In this document: in pieces, positions 31,482 through 40,319 of the stretch
How positions within the stretch are numbered: position 1 is the stretch's first letter
How the letters are laid out: every line of letters starts with the position of its first letter
NCBI RefSeq assembly: GCF_004362015.1
Contig: NZ_SNWW01000013.1
Span: 30,781 to 94,780 of the forward strand
Direction: 5' to 3'
Length of the DNA: 64,000 nucleotides
Origin: Flavobacterium chryseum
Lineage (GTDB): Bacteria > Bacteroidota > Bacteroidia > Flavobacteriales > Flavobacteriaceae
Translations under genes and position numbers: made by a program
Notes under the pieces: generated by a model
What the model was told of the DNA's origin: nothing
The model's database searches: none
The model's input: only the letters and a program-made list of their open reading frames with translations

Positions 31482-33311
31482 ATGAATAATTTCAAAAAAA
31501 TATTCCCTTTTATACTTCCATATAAAAAATATGCTTTATTAAACATTTTCTTTAATGTCCTGTATGCGCTTTTCAGTACACTTTCGTTTATGGCATTAAT
31601 TCCTATGATTCAGGTTTTATTTGACAAAACTAAAAAGAATACTGTAATGCCAACTTATGAAGGAATTAGCCATATTAAAGAATATGGAGAAAACTATTTA
31701 AGTTATTATATTACAACAAATACAGATTCTCACAATCCCGGTTTTGTACTTTCAGTAATGGTTGCCATAATCATTTCGATATTCTTACTAAAAAACCTCG
31801 CCGATTATGCAGCTATGTTTTTTATTACTTTTTTACGAAATGGCGTTTTAAGAGATATGCGTAATGCGATGTATAAAAAAACATTAGAATTACCATTATC
31901 TTTTTATTCTGAAAAACGAAAAGGAGATGTTATTTCGAGAATTGCTGGTGATGTAAATGAGGTTCAGACTTCATTTTTGGCAATTTTAGAACTTATTGTA
32001 AAAGAGCCTCTAACTATCGTTTTTACTATAATTGCAATGTTAATTATTAGCGCAAAATTAACTTTGTTTGTTTTTATATTTATTCCGGTTTCAGGTTATA
32101 TAATTTCATTAATCGGAAAACAACTTAAAAAGCAATCAACAAAAGCACAACAGGAACAAGGTACTTTTTTATCAACTATCGAAGAATCGATTGGTGGATT
32201 GAAAGTAGTAAAAGGATATAACTCTGAAAATTACTTCAATACTGTTTTTAGAAATTCAACCGAACGTTTTTTCAACTTATCAAATAGTATCGGGAATCGT
32301 CAGAACCTGGCTTCGCCGGCGAGTGAATTTATGGGAATTACAGTAATTGCCATATTACTTTGGTACGGAGGTCAGATGGTTTTGATTGAAAAAACATTAG
32401 ACGGCGCTGCATTTATTGCCTATATGGGATTGGCTTATAATATTCTGACCCCTGCAAAAGCGATTTCTAAAGCTTCTTACGGAGTAAAAAGAGGAAATGC
32501 TGCAGCAGAACGTGTTTTGGAAATTTTAGATCAGGACAATCCAATTACCAGTAAAGTTGACGCTATCGAAAAAACAACTTTTGATAACAGTATCAACATT
32601 CAGAATATCAATTTTAAATATCAGGATGAAAACGTTTTAAAAGATTTTTCTCTTCAGGTTAAAAAAGGACAAACGGTTGCTCTTGTGGGACAATCCGGAA
32701 GTGGAAAAAGTACGATTGCCAATTTATTAACCCGTTTTTATGATGTAACCGACGGATCTATTTCTATTGATGGCATCAACATAAAAGACTTAAATCTACA
32801 GTCGCTTCGCGGTTTAATGGGATTAGTAACGCAGGATAGTATTTTGTTTAATGATACTATAAAGGCAAATATTTCATTAGGAAAACTGGACGCTACAGAT
32901 GACGAAATTATTGAAGCTTTGAAAATTGCCAACGCTTATGAATTTGTTAGTGAATTACCTTTAGGAATCTACACTAATATTGGTGATAGCGGAAATAAAC
33001 TTTCGGGCGGCCAAAAACAACGTTTATCGATTGCGCGTGCCGTATTGAAAAATCCTCCAATTATGATTTTAGATGAAGCTACATCTGCACTGGATACCGA
33101 AAGCGAAAAATTTGTTCAGGTTGCTTTAGAAAATATGATGCAAAACAGAACATCTATTGTAATTGCGCACCGTCTTTCGACAATTCAAAAAGCAGATTTG
33201 ATTGTTGTCATGCAAAAAGGAAGAATTGTAGAACAAGGAACTCACGACGAATTAATTGCACACAGCGGAACTTACAACAAACTTGTAACTATGCAATCTT
33301 TCGAATCATAA
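31482..33311 (+). CDS. MsbA-like ABC exporter
   Basis: 609 residues: a six-helix type I exporter membrane domain (about 1-330) fused to an ATPase. The ATPase has Walker A ALVGQSGSGKSTIANLL, a Q loop in GLMGLVTQDS, the signature LSGGQKQRLSIARAVL, Walker B PIMILDEATSALD and the switch His in IVIAHRLSTIQ. Such homodimers flip lipids or other amphipaths from the cytoplasm; the lipid A core exporter MsbA is the best-known relative. No partner gene fixes the substrate. The DUF2971 gene begins 47 bases downstream in the same direction. Confidence 0.9.
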   Translation: MNNFKKIFPFILPYKKYALLNIFFNVLYALFSTLSFMALIPMIQVLFDKTKKNTVMPTYEGISHIKEYGENYLSYYITTNTDSHNPGFVLSVMVAIIISIFLLKNLADYAAMFFITFLRNGVLRDMRNAMYKKTLELPLSFYSEKRKGDVISRIAGDVNEVQTSFLAILELIVKEPLTIVFTIIAMLIISAKLTLFVFIFIPVSGYIISLIGKQLKKQSTKAQQEQGTFLSTIEESIGGLKVVKGYNSENYFNTVFRNSTERFFNLSNSIGNRQNLASPASEFMGITVIAILLWYGGQMVLIEKTLDGAAFIAYMGLAYNILTPAKAISKASYGVKRGNAAAERVLEILDQDNPITSKVDAIEKTTFDNSINIQNINFKYQDENVLKDFSLQVKKGQTVALVGQSGSGKSTIANLLTRFYDVTDGSISIDGINIKDLNLQSLRGLMGLVTQDSILFNDTIKANISLGKLDATDDEIIEALKIANAYEFVSELPLGIYTNIGDSGNKLSGGQKQRLSIARAVLKNPPIMILDEATSALDTESEKFVQVALENMMQNRTSIVIAHRLSTIQKADLIVVMQKGRIVEQGTHDELIAHSGTYNKLVTMQSFES

Positions 33312-33358
33312 ATAAAGTTTTAGCCTTTGCCTATTTGAACCTTTGACACTTAAACAAA

Positions 33359-34060
33359 ATGTATCTCAACAATCCGAACATAAAATTGCCTGATGATCCG
33401 GACACTATTGTTTGGAAATATCTTGACTTATCTAAATTTCTTGATTTGTTGCTTTCTAAGAAATTGTTCATGTCCCGTTCTGATAAATTCGAAGATCAGT
33501 ACGAGGGAACTTTTAGCGAACCTACATTTGAAGAGATTAAAAAACTCGCCGTTGACAATCCTGACTTTTTAAATTATTACAAAACACATCGCGAAAAAGT
33601 AGCCATAAGCAGTTGGCATATTAACGAATACGAATCGTTTGCCATGTGGCAGATATTTACGCAAAACAGCGAAGGTTTAGCGATTCAATCTACAATCGGG
33701 AGATTGCAAAAAGCACTGAATCCAGAGAACAACTTTGATCAGTATATTGGCGAAGTAAATTACATCGATTATAAAAAAGAATATATTCCGTTTGAGGATT
33801 TGTTTTTTTCCTTTTTATTTAAGCGAAAAAGTTTTCAATACGAGCGCGAAGTCCGCATTATAACCGACACTTCAAAAAGCACTATAAAACTGAATGACGG
33901 ATTAAAAATCAATGTTGATATTAATCAGTTAATTGAGAAAATCTACATTCATCCCAAATCTGAAAACTGGTATAAAAAACTGGTAATTCAATTGGTAGAA
34001 CGTCTTGGTTTTGGTTTTGAAATCGAGAAATCTGATTTGGAGAGTGATATTTTGATTTAG
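33359..34060 (+). CDS. DUF2971 family protein
   Basis: 233 residues. WKYLDLSKFLDLLLSKKLFMSRSDKFEDQYEG at the start, AISSWHINEYESFAMWQIF in the middle and SFQYEREVRIIT towards the end are the conserved blocks of DUF2971. The W, the ESxAMW box and the ExR-type motif (YEREVR) suggest a catalytic pocket, but the reaction is unknown. DUF2971 genes are often found in variable genome regions. Here it follows the msbA-like gene and may share its transcript. A terminator lies at 34128-34149. Confidence 0.85.
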   Translation: MYLNNPNIKLPDDPDTIVWKYLDLSKFLDLLLSKKLFMSRSDKFEDQYEGTFSEPTFEEIKKLAVDNPDFLNYYKTHREKVAISSWHINEYESFAMWQIFTQNSEGLAIQSTIGRLQKALNPENNFDQYIGEVNYIDYKKEYIPFEDLFFSFLFKRKSFQYEREVRIITDTSKSTIKLNDGLKINVDINQLIEKIYIHPKSENWYKKLVIQLVERLGFGFEIEKSDLESDILI

Positions 34061-34094
34061 GTTTTTTTGCCTGATTAACGAATTCCAATCTAAA

Positions 34095-34112
34095 CTGGAC
34101 TAAAAAGTCCAG
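34095..34112. repeat. CTGGACT palindrome, first copy
   Basis: CTGGACTAAAAAGTCCAG, then CTCTAC. A near copy, CTGGACTAAAGTCCAG then CCCTAC, is at 55255-55270. Both are preceded by AAA. Confidence 0.75.
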
Positions 34113-34127
34113 CTCTACAAAATTATC

Positions 34128-34149
34128 GAGCCTGGCGGCTCTTTTTTTC
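34128..34149 (+). terminator. Short intrinsic terminator
   Basis: GAGCC, loop TGGC, GGCTC, then seven T. It serves the DUF2971 gene. Confidence 0.75.
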
Positions 34150-34166
34150 TTTACAATTTCATTTTG

Positions 34167-34250
34167 TGTCATTTCGAGGAACGAGAAATCACATCCAGAG
34201 AGCAACGAAACGCGAATACGTTATGTGATTTCTCGTTCCTCGAAATGACA
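34167..34250. repeat. REP-like palindromic element, copy D
   Basis: TGTCATTTCGAGGAACGAGA and TCTCGTTCCTCGAAATGACA are perfectly complementary arms. In copies A-C the arms read GAC(G/A)AAGG or GACGGAGG at the centre, so the change GAGGAACG is matched on both sides, evidence that pairing is kept. The loop is like that of copy C. Confidence 0.88.
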
Positions 34251-34287
34251 CAACATAAATCTAAAATCAGCAATCTAAAATCAAAAA

Positions 34288-35010
34288 TTATATCGGCTTA
34301 TAACCTTTAACTTCCCATTTTTTAGAAGCTAAATCTATATAGTTATAATGTAAAACGTCATTTTTATCGAACTGACCATTTTGATTCGTGTCTTCAATCG
34401 TTCTAAAATACAAACGACTATTAGATTCTATTAAACTCCAATCAACCAATTCCTGGAGATCTTCTGAAATTTTAGTAAAATTAGCTCCACTAATATCACT
34501 TAAATATAAAGTTTTAATATCTCCGCTATCTATTTTACCATCTTTGTTAGTGTCAGTGTCAGCTAATGTATAAACCATTATTTGATTGTGCGTTTTATCT
34601 GCAACCGGTTTTAAATAAGTTGCCGTTAAAATTAAAGCTGGTTTATCTGTTAAAGAATGAATAGAATCTGAATCTACTTTTTGGAATTTCAGGTTTTGTA
34701 AATAACCGGTAATTTCATATTCGCCTAAATTTGAAATCGTAAAACTTAAATCGCTCACACTCGAAGATCCGTAACGCGATTTTGTACCTCTTTCATAAAC
34801 TCTCAAATCTCCGACAGGATGAATTAAATAATCCGTTCCTTCCATCTGAATTGGCAAATCAGCCACTTCAATTTGCGTTGAATCTGTTTTTCCAACAACA
34901 TTTGCTTTACTTGAAGCATCATAACTTACTTTCGGCTTCTGAACTTCATCTTTACAACTCACTAATGTTCCGATGATTACTAAGGCTATATATTTTAAGG
35001 AATTTTTCAT
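34288..35010 (-). CDS. Lipoprotein with calcium-binding (EF-hand/dockerin-like) loops
   Basis: 240 residues with a lipobox (LVSCK, Cys19). Near the C-terminus are two acidic loops, DTNKDGKIDSGD at about 154-165 and DTNQNGQFDKND at about 208-219. They follow the DxDxDGxxxxxD pattern of EF-hand and dockerin calcium loops. The rest is beta-rich without a family I recognise. A -7 box TATATTTG lies at 35041-35034 on the minus strand, 24 bases before the start. It may bind calcium at the cell surface; the role is unknown. Confidence 0.78.
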   Translation of the reverse strand: MKNSLKYIALVIIGTLVSCKDEVQKPKVSYDASSKANVVGKTDSTQIEVADLPIQMEGTDYLIHPVGDLRVYERGTKSRYGSSSVSDLSFTISNLGEYEITGYLQNLKFQKVDSDSIHSLTDKPALILTATYLKPVADKTHNQIMVYTLADTDTNKDGKIDSGDIKTLYLSDISGANFTKISEDLQELVDWSLIESNSRLYFRTIEDTNQNGQFDKNDVLHYNYIDLASKKWEVKGYKPI

Positions 35011-35170
35011 GTCTGGAAATTATATTAGAATATCAAATATAGTATTTTTGATTGTATTATCTGTTTTTATTGAATTTTACCAACAACCAAAAATAAGTTG
35101 ACTTATTTTTCAAACGCAAAATGTTATTTTCTTATTGCCGATGTTGAATTTAAAGCTTTACGATAATTAT

Positions 35171-37636
35171 TTACAACCTCGCATTCAGCTTTATATTAAA
35201 AACTCTCGAAGTCATATAATTAGGAATTGCGTATTGATTTTTAGAATATACATCACGCACCCATGTATTGGTTATCGCATTTTGATTATTGAAAATATTA
35301 AAAATCTCAACGCCTAAAGACAATTCTTCAAAGTTTTTTATCCAGCCTGTTTTATTATTTCTTGTACTGTTGTCCACAAAAACCTTTGCAAAACCTACGT
35401 CAGCTCTTCTGTAATCGTTTAATCGGTTTTGATACAAATACGGATCAGAATAAGATGGCGCACCGCCCGGCAAACCTGTATTATAAACTAAATTCAAATA
35501 CAATTTTACACTCGGAATGTTTGGCATATAATCCTGAAACAACATTGCAAATTTCAAACGTTGATCTGTTGGTCTGGCGATATAGCCTTTGTTTTCATAG
35601 TTTTCTTCGGTTTTCAAATATCCAAAACTAATCCATGATTCCGTTCCTGGTACAAATTCTCCGTTTAACCTAAAATCTAAACCTTGAGCGTAAGCTTTTG
35701 CATTGTTATTGGCAATGTAACGAATTCGGACATTATCGATCGAATATACATTTACATCTGAAAGCGATTTATAATAAATTTCGGTAACCCATTTAAAAGG
35801 ACGGTTCCACATTTTAAAATTATAATCATTGCTCAAAACCACATGAACAGATTCCTGCGCTTTTACATCTGGGTTTACAACACCATTTAAATCACGAAGT
35901 TCTCTATAAAAAGGCGGCTGATGATACAATCCTCCGGAAAGTCTGAAAACCATATCCATATCCCAATCCGGTTTTAAGGCGAATTGCGCACGCGGACTAA
36001 AAACAATTTGATTTTTTCCTTCGATTGCAGCTCCGGAAACACTCCAGCTCTGAAAACGGGCACCGATATTATACCAAACCTGGCTTGAACCAATTTCTGT
36101 TTTCTGGTTCCATTGTGTGTAACCTGAAAATCTGTTTATGGTATTGAAATTAGTTGCACGAACATCCTGATAAGGCAATAATGGTCCTGTATAAGTTTCG
36201 TATGGCTGATTATTCTGAGGCAAAACAACAATTGGCGGATTAATTGAGAATCCTGCCGAATCGATCATTTCCCACTCTACCACTCGATCTCGAATGGATT
36301 CTCTGGTGTATTTCAAACCAAATTCTAACTGACTGTCTCTCCATTCTTTAAAACCTTTAATTTCTACATTTGCAATTAAGGCATCAAGGTCGTTTCGGGC
36401 ATGATTAAGCTGAGAGCCAATTCCCGTTGTAAAATCAACATTGTCGATATCGGTTTCTCCTTCAGCGTTTACATTTCCTAAACGATATTGAGCGAGAATA
36501 TCGAAATGTTCTTTCTCTTTTGTATGAAATAAGGAACCAATTAGTTTAAAAGTTAAGGATGGCGAAGCTTTATACGTTGTTTTCAAAGCGCCAAAATAAG
36601 TATCGTATTGGTCTTTTTCCTGTCCTTCATAATAAACCGCAAGTGCCATTGGCTGATCGATTGTCCCGAATTTTGTTTCTCTGGTTAGAGGCTGATACAA
36701 ATATTTATTCTGCGAAATATTTCCTAAAAAGCTCATTTGCCACTTTTCAGAAATATCATAATTTATATTGGTTTGAACATCTACAAAAGTTGGCGTATAA
36801 TTGGTTTGTGTATCTTGGCTATTTACAAGCAAACTATTGTTTCGGTATCGAACTCCGGTTACGGCAGACCATTTTTTATCTTTAGAAACAGCATCAACTG
36901 CAATACTTCCGCCTAGTAAACTGGCTTCAAGAGCGGCTGCAAACTGAGTTGGTTTTCTATACGTAATATCTAAAACAGACGATAATTTATCTCCAAATTT
37001 TGCCTGAAATCCTCCAGCCGAAAAATCTACATTTTGTACCAGATCTGTATTGGTAAAACTTAAACCTTCTTGCTGTCCGGAACGAATTAAAAACGGACGA
37101 TAAACTTCGATTTCATTTACGTAAACTAAATTTTCGTCATAATTTCCACCACGAACTGCATATTGCGTACTTAGTTCATTATTTGAATTTACGCCGGGTA
37201 ATGTTTTTAGAATATTTTCTATTCCGGCATTTGCTCCGGGAATTTTCTTTATCGTTTCTGTATCGATAACGGTAATGCCCTGAACGCGTTTTTTATTATT
37301 AGAAGAAACAAAAACTTCTCCCATTTGTTCTGCCGAATTACTCATTTTCGGATTAAAAACAAAAACTTCATTGGGTTTTAAATGCACCGTAAGGCTCATC
37401 ATTTTTAATGAAATATGGGTAAAAATCAAAGAGACTTTTTTGTTGGATGGAATTTCGATTTCAAAAAAACCATTAGAATCAGTTTGCGAAATATTTCCTG
37501 AAGCTGAAATATTGACATCAGCAACCGGGCGATTTTCATTATCTAAAATAATTCCTTTAACATGAGCATTTTGAGCAAATGAAACATAACCAATGCACAA
37601 AAAAAGGAAAACGAATATTAACTTACTATGATTCAA
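35171..37636 (-). CDS. TonB-dependent receptor with carboxypeptidase-like N-terminal domain
   Basis: 821 residues. A signal peptide (cut after SFAQ, about residue 21) is followed by a carboxypeptidase regulatory-like domain (VKGIILDNENRPVADVNIS). Next come a plug domain (GANAGIENILKTLPGVN, QYAVRGGNYDENLVYVN) and a barrel ending RVFNIKLNARL. The plug and N-terminal extension are typical of Bacteroidota outer-membrane receptors. No SusD partner follows, so this is not a polysaccharide-utilisation pair. It lies 11 bases after the M23 peptidase gene on the same strand. Substrate unknown. Confidence 0.9.
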   Translation of the reverse strand: MNHSKLIFVFLFLCIGYVSFAQNAHVKGIILDNENRPVADVNISASGNISQTDSNGFFEIEIPSNKKVSLIFTHISLKMMSLTVHLKPNEVFVFNPKMSNSAEQMGEVFVSSNNKKRVQGITVIDTETIKKIPGANAGIENILKTLPGVNSNNELSTQYAVRGGNYDENLVYVNEIEVYRPFLIRSGQQEGLSFTNTDLVQNVDFSAGGFQAKFGDKLSSVLDITYRKPTQFAAALEASLLGGSIAVDAVSKDKKWSAVTGVRYRNNSLLVNSQDTQTNYTPTFVDVQTNINYDISEKWQMSFLGNISQNKYLYQPLTRETKFGTIDQPMALAVYYEGQEKDQYDTYFGALKTTYKASPSLTFKLIGSLFHTKEKEHFDILAQYRLGNVNAEGETDIDNVDFTTGIGSQLNHARNDLDALIANVEIKGFKEWRDSQLEFGLKYTRESIRDRVVEWEMIDSAGFSINPPIVVLPQNNQPYETYTGPLLPYQDVRATNFNTINRFSGYTQWNQKTEIGSSQVWYNIGARFQSWSVSGAAIEGKNQIVFSPRAQFALKPDWDMDMVFRLSGGLYHQPPFYRELRDLNGVVNPDVKAQESVHVVLSNDYNFKMWNRPFKWVTEIYYKSLSDVNVYSIDNVRIRYIANNNAKAYAQGLDFRLNGEFVPGTESWISFGYLKTEENYENKGYIARPTDQRLKFAMLFQDYMPNIPSVKLYLNLVYNTGLPGGAPSYSDPYLYQNRLNDYRRADVGFAKVFVDNSTRNNKTGWIKNFEELSLGVEIFNIFNNQNAITNTWVRDVYSKNQYAIPNYMTSRVFNIKLNARL

Positions 37637-37647
37637 ACGTTTTGGTT

Positions 37648-39342
37648 TTATTTTTGTTGACTTCTAAAAAAGTGAGTTTCAAAGATAGCAGAATTTCCTA
37701 CATTGTCAACTACTTCAATTTTTAAATCATTTGGACCTTCTGCTACTAATGCATCTTCAAATTTGTGTGTTATTTTTCTGGTCTTATTATCGTATTCAAA
37801 TAAAATCCAATTTCCGTTTAAATAACCGTTGTACGATTTTATTCCGGACAAACTATCGCCAATTGTAAACTGAATTGCTTTTACATCGCTAATCCATTTA
37901 CCCTCTATTGGCTTTGCAATTTTTATAACAGGCGCAACAGTATCCAATACCAAACCGTATTGCCCCAACATTTTTGATTTAGCCGTAAACACATCTTTAT
38001 TTCTAATTGTTCCGTAATAACTTTTACTGTTTCCGCTAATTCTTGCAATAAAAAGTTTATCTCTTTCTGCTTCCGTATAAGTGCTGTCTTTTATTGTAAT
38101 GGTAAAATTTGAATGTACGGGAATAACATCTTCGTGAATATAAATCCGATTGTTTTTTACATCAAAATTCATATCAAAATCATCATAAAAAGTTCTGGCT
38201 GGGAAAAATACCGACATATTATCTTTTTCGAAATTTGAATCTTTATTGGCGTGAATAAAATATTTTGACGTATTAGGTTCTTCGTTAACAATTGGTGTTT
38301 CTATATCATATTCTATAGGAACGGTTACGGAATTTAGATTTCCAAAATAATCAGAAACTTCAATTCTGTAACTTGAAGCTAAATTCGGTTCAACCGGAAT
38401 AATGCCTCGAAGCGAATCTGTTTTTATAATACTCAAATTATAAGGCGTTTTCATAAATAACTTTTGAATACGCTGACTGTTTTTTTTATATCGCGGATAA
38501 TCGATAAAAGCGTTGATATAGCGCATTTCATCAAATGAATACGTATTAAACTGGTAGTTGTAATTTTGATTTCCGTTGAAAAAAGTTGAAACATTAAAAA
38601 CGCCATTTCTATTTCCTGAAACATCATCGAAATCTACGGCATTGATTCCGAAACCAATTTTACCGTTTGCTTTTACCTTACTTGCCAGATAAGTTCCGTC
38701 TTTTTGAAGTGACAAATTTAATAACAAGGGCAATTTTGACTGATTTACGGTTGTATTCCCTAACGGATAAACAAAAATACTTGAAATCGTTGGCTTTTTA
38801 GTGTCTTTTATATTTTTATCAAATCCGAAAAACATTGGGTTTATAACAAATTCTGTTTTAGAATCGCGAATTTCAAAATGCAAGTGTGGCCCTTCTGAAG
38901 ATCCTGTATTTCCAGAAAGCGCAATTAATTGTCCTTTTGTAACCGGTAATTCATCAGGTTTTAAAAACATTTCTATTTCAAAAGCCTTTTCTTTATAATG
39001 TGCTTTCTGAACATATTCCTGAATAATTCCAAGTGGTGTTTGCAAATGTCCGTATACAGAAGTATATCCATTTGGATGTGTTATGTAAATGCATTTACCG
39101 TTTCCAAAGGTTGAAATTTTGATTCTTGAAACATATCCGTCAGCAATTGCATATACATTTAAACCTTCTCTTTGATTTGTTTTTAAATCGAAACCGGCGT
39201 GAAAATGGTTCGGTCGCAGTTCGCCAAAATTGCCCGAAAGCTGCATTGGAATATCCAGCGGCGGACTAAAATAATCTTTAGGATACTGAGTTTGAGCAAA
39301 TATAAAATGACAAAAAAATAAGGTAAGTACAGAAATTCTCAT
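37648..39342 (-). CDS. M23 family metallopeptidase
   Basis: 564 residues from ATG at 39342. It starts with a signal peptide (MRISVLTLFFCHFIFAQ) and then an M23 (LytM) domain. The zinc motifs are H48-A-G-F-D52 (in NHFHAGFD) and HLHFEI near residue 154. The remaining 400 residues are beta-rich with SDYFGNLNSV and DNVGNSA patterns. It is predicted to cut cell-wall peptide bonds or to act on the wall from the periplasm. In-frame ATGs at 39351 and 39414 exist. The longest would overlap a TATTTTTG -7 box at 39406-39399, so a start near 39342-39351 is favoured. It leads a two-gene unit with the TonB receptor. Confidence 0.88.
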   Translation of the reverse strand: MRISVLTLFFCHFIFAQTQYPKDYFSPPLDIPMQLSGNFGELRPNHFHAGFDLKTNQREGLNVYAIADGYVSRIKISTFGNGKCIYITHPNGYTSVYGHLQTPLGIIQEYVQKAHYKEKAFEIEMFLKPDELPVTKGQLIALSGNTGSSEGPHLHFEIRDSKTEFVINPMFFGFDKNIKDTKKPTISSIFVYPLGNTTVNQSKLPLLLNLSLQKDGTYLASKVKANGKIGFGINAVDFDDVSGNRNGVFNVSTFFNGNQNYNYQFNTYSFDEMRYINAFIDYPRYKKNSQRIQKLFMKTPYNLSIIKTDSLRGIIPVEPNLASSYRIEVSDYFGNLNSVTVPIEYDIETPIVNEEPNTSKYFIHANKDSNFEKDNMSVFFPARTFYDDFDMNFDVKNNRIYIHEDVIPVHSNFTITIKDSTYTEAERDKLFIARISGNSKSYYGTIRNKDVFTAKSKMLGQYGLVLDTVAPVIKIAKPIEGKWISDVKAIQFTIGDSLSGIKSYNGYLNGNWILFEYDNKTRKITHKFEDALVAEGPNDLKIEVVDNVGNSAIFETHFFRSQQK

Positions 39343-39463
39343 AAGCAACATTTTTGCTAAGATAAAAAAATATGAGGGTAAAAACGAGTAAAAAGCTACA
39401 AAAATACAATTCACTGAATTTCATTTATTTGGTTATTTTTAATGTAAAAAAATCGATAAAAAA

Positions 39464-39493
39464 TTGCATTAATAAAAAGGAATACTAACTTTG
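39464..39493 (+). promoter_or_regulatory. Promoter of the zapB-like/zapA unit
   Basis: TTG (39464-39466), 19 bases, TAACTTTG (39486-39493). A full match to the Bacteroidota promoter, 28 bases before the first ATG. Confidence 0.82.
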
Positions 39494-39521
39494 TATGATT
39501 AAGTAATGAATAGGATTTATA

Positions 39522-39812
39522 ATGAGTGTAATTGCCGAAATAATTGATACTCTTGAATATAAAGTCGAAAAGCTTTTTGAGAAATCAAAAGGACTGGAGA
39601 ATAACAATCAGGAATTAAGATTACAACTAGCCAAAGCTGCGCAAATCATCCAGAAACAATCTGAAGAAATTGAGGCTTTGAAGAAGCAATATGACACACT
39701 TAAAATAGCCAATTCGTTGCTCGGCAGCGACAATAATAAGAGAGAGACAAAGCTTAAAATAAATTCATTAATTCGCGAAATTGATTACTGTATAGCACAA
39801 CTATCAGACTAG
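39522..39812 (+). CDS. Small coiled-coil protein, possibly ZapB-like
   Basis: 96 residues, almost entirely heptad-rich helix (EKSKGLENNNQELRLQLAKAA, then IIQKQSEEIEALKKQYDTLK). It is 6 bases upstream of zapA and shares its promoter. Small coiled-coil proteins next to zapA are often Z-ring partners, so a ZapB-like role is likely. Sequence alone does not prove it, because coiled coils resemble one another. Confidence 0.75.
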   Translation: MSVIAEIIDTLEYKVEKLFEKSKGLENNNQELRLQLAKAAQIIQKQSEEIEALKKQYDTLKIANSLLGSDNNKRETKLKINSLIREIDYCIAQLSD

Positions 39813-39818
39813 TAAAAC

Positions 39819-40112
39819 ATGGACGGAAAGCTTAGAATTAAAATATCAATTGCAGACAGAGTTTACCCTTTAACGGTTGAACCAGCTCAGGAAGAAGGAC
39901 TTAGAAGTGCTTCTAAAAAAATTGATGCTATGATCAAGCAATTCGAAGAAAGTTATGCGGTTCGCGACAAGCAAGATGTATTGGCCATGTGCGCCCTGCA
40001 GTTTGCTTCACAAGTAGAACAGAAACAAATTGATAACGCAATTGATGGCGAAGAAACCATCGAACGAATTAAAAGATTAAATTCGCTTTTAGATCAATAT
40101 CTCGAAAATTAA
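39819..40112 (+). CDS. zapA: Cell division protein ZapA
   Basis: 97 residues. LRIKISIADRVYPLTVEPAQEEGLR and the following KKIDAMIKQFEESY, then QDVLAMCALQFASQVEQK form the ZapA fold: a short beta sheet with a long C-terminal coiled coil. It binds FtsZ and bundles protofilaments at the division ring. The gene order coiled-coil protein, zapA, 6S RNA, rny is kept. In E. coli zapA is also next to the 6S RNA gene. Confidence 0.92.
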   Translation: MDGKLRIKISIADRVYPLTVEPAQEEGLRSASKKIDAMIKQFEESYAVRDKQDVLAMCALQFASQVEQKQIDNAIDGEETIERIKRLNSLLDQYLEN

Positions 40113-40130
40113 ACGTTCTTTACAGAAACT

Positions 40131-40299
40131 AAGATACTGCCTACATTAGTTCACAATTGGTAAACTCAACACTAACAAATTAAAGTGAGTGAATCTTCGC
40201 TACTATAGTATGCCATGCTTCGGCTTGGAAACTTGAACAGCGAGTTAGCTCAAAACTTGTCTTTACGAGTTTATACAAGCAATTAATGTAGGCTTTTTT
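40131..40299 (+). ncRNA. ssrS: 6S RNA (6S-Flavo type)
   Basis: No reading frame lies between zapA and rny, and the 169-base stretch folds into one long rod. The terminal stem pairs GCCTACATTA (40139-40148) with TAATGTAGGC (40284-40293). Inside, GTTTACC-type and CAAGCxTT-type segments form a broken duplex with a central open region, as 6S RNAs do to imitate an open promoter. A T run follows at 40294-40298. 6S RNA binds the housekeeping RNA polymerase holoenzyme. The zapA neighbourhood is the classical 6S context. I have not run a covariance model. Confidence 0.85.
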
Positions 40300-40319
40300 A
40301 TATATAAATTTTAACAAAC

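Noticed and set aside
33921..34205. Minus-strand 94-codon frame
   Set aside because: It covers the end of DUF2971, the CTGGACT palindrome, a terminator and REP copy D. A repeat-derived frame.
37648..39414. Longest start of the M23 peptidase (39414)
   Set aside because: The added residues do not form a normal signal peptide and overlap a TATTTTTG -7 box. A start at 39342 or 39351 fits better.
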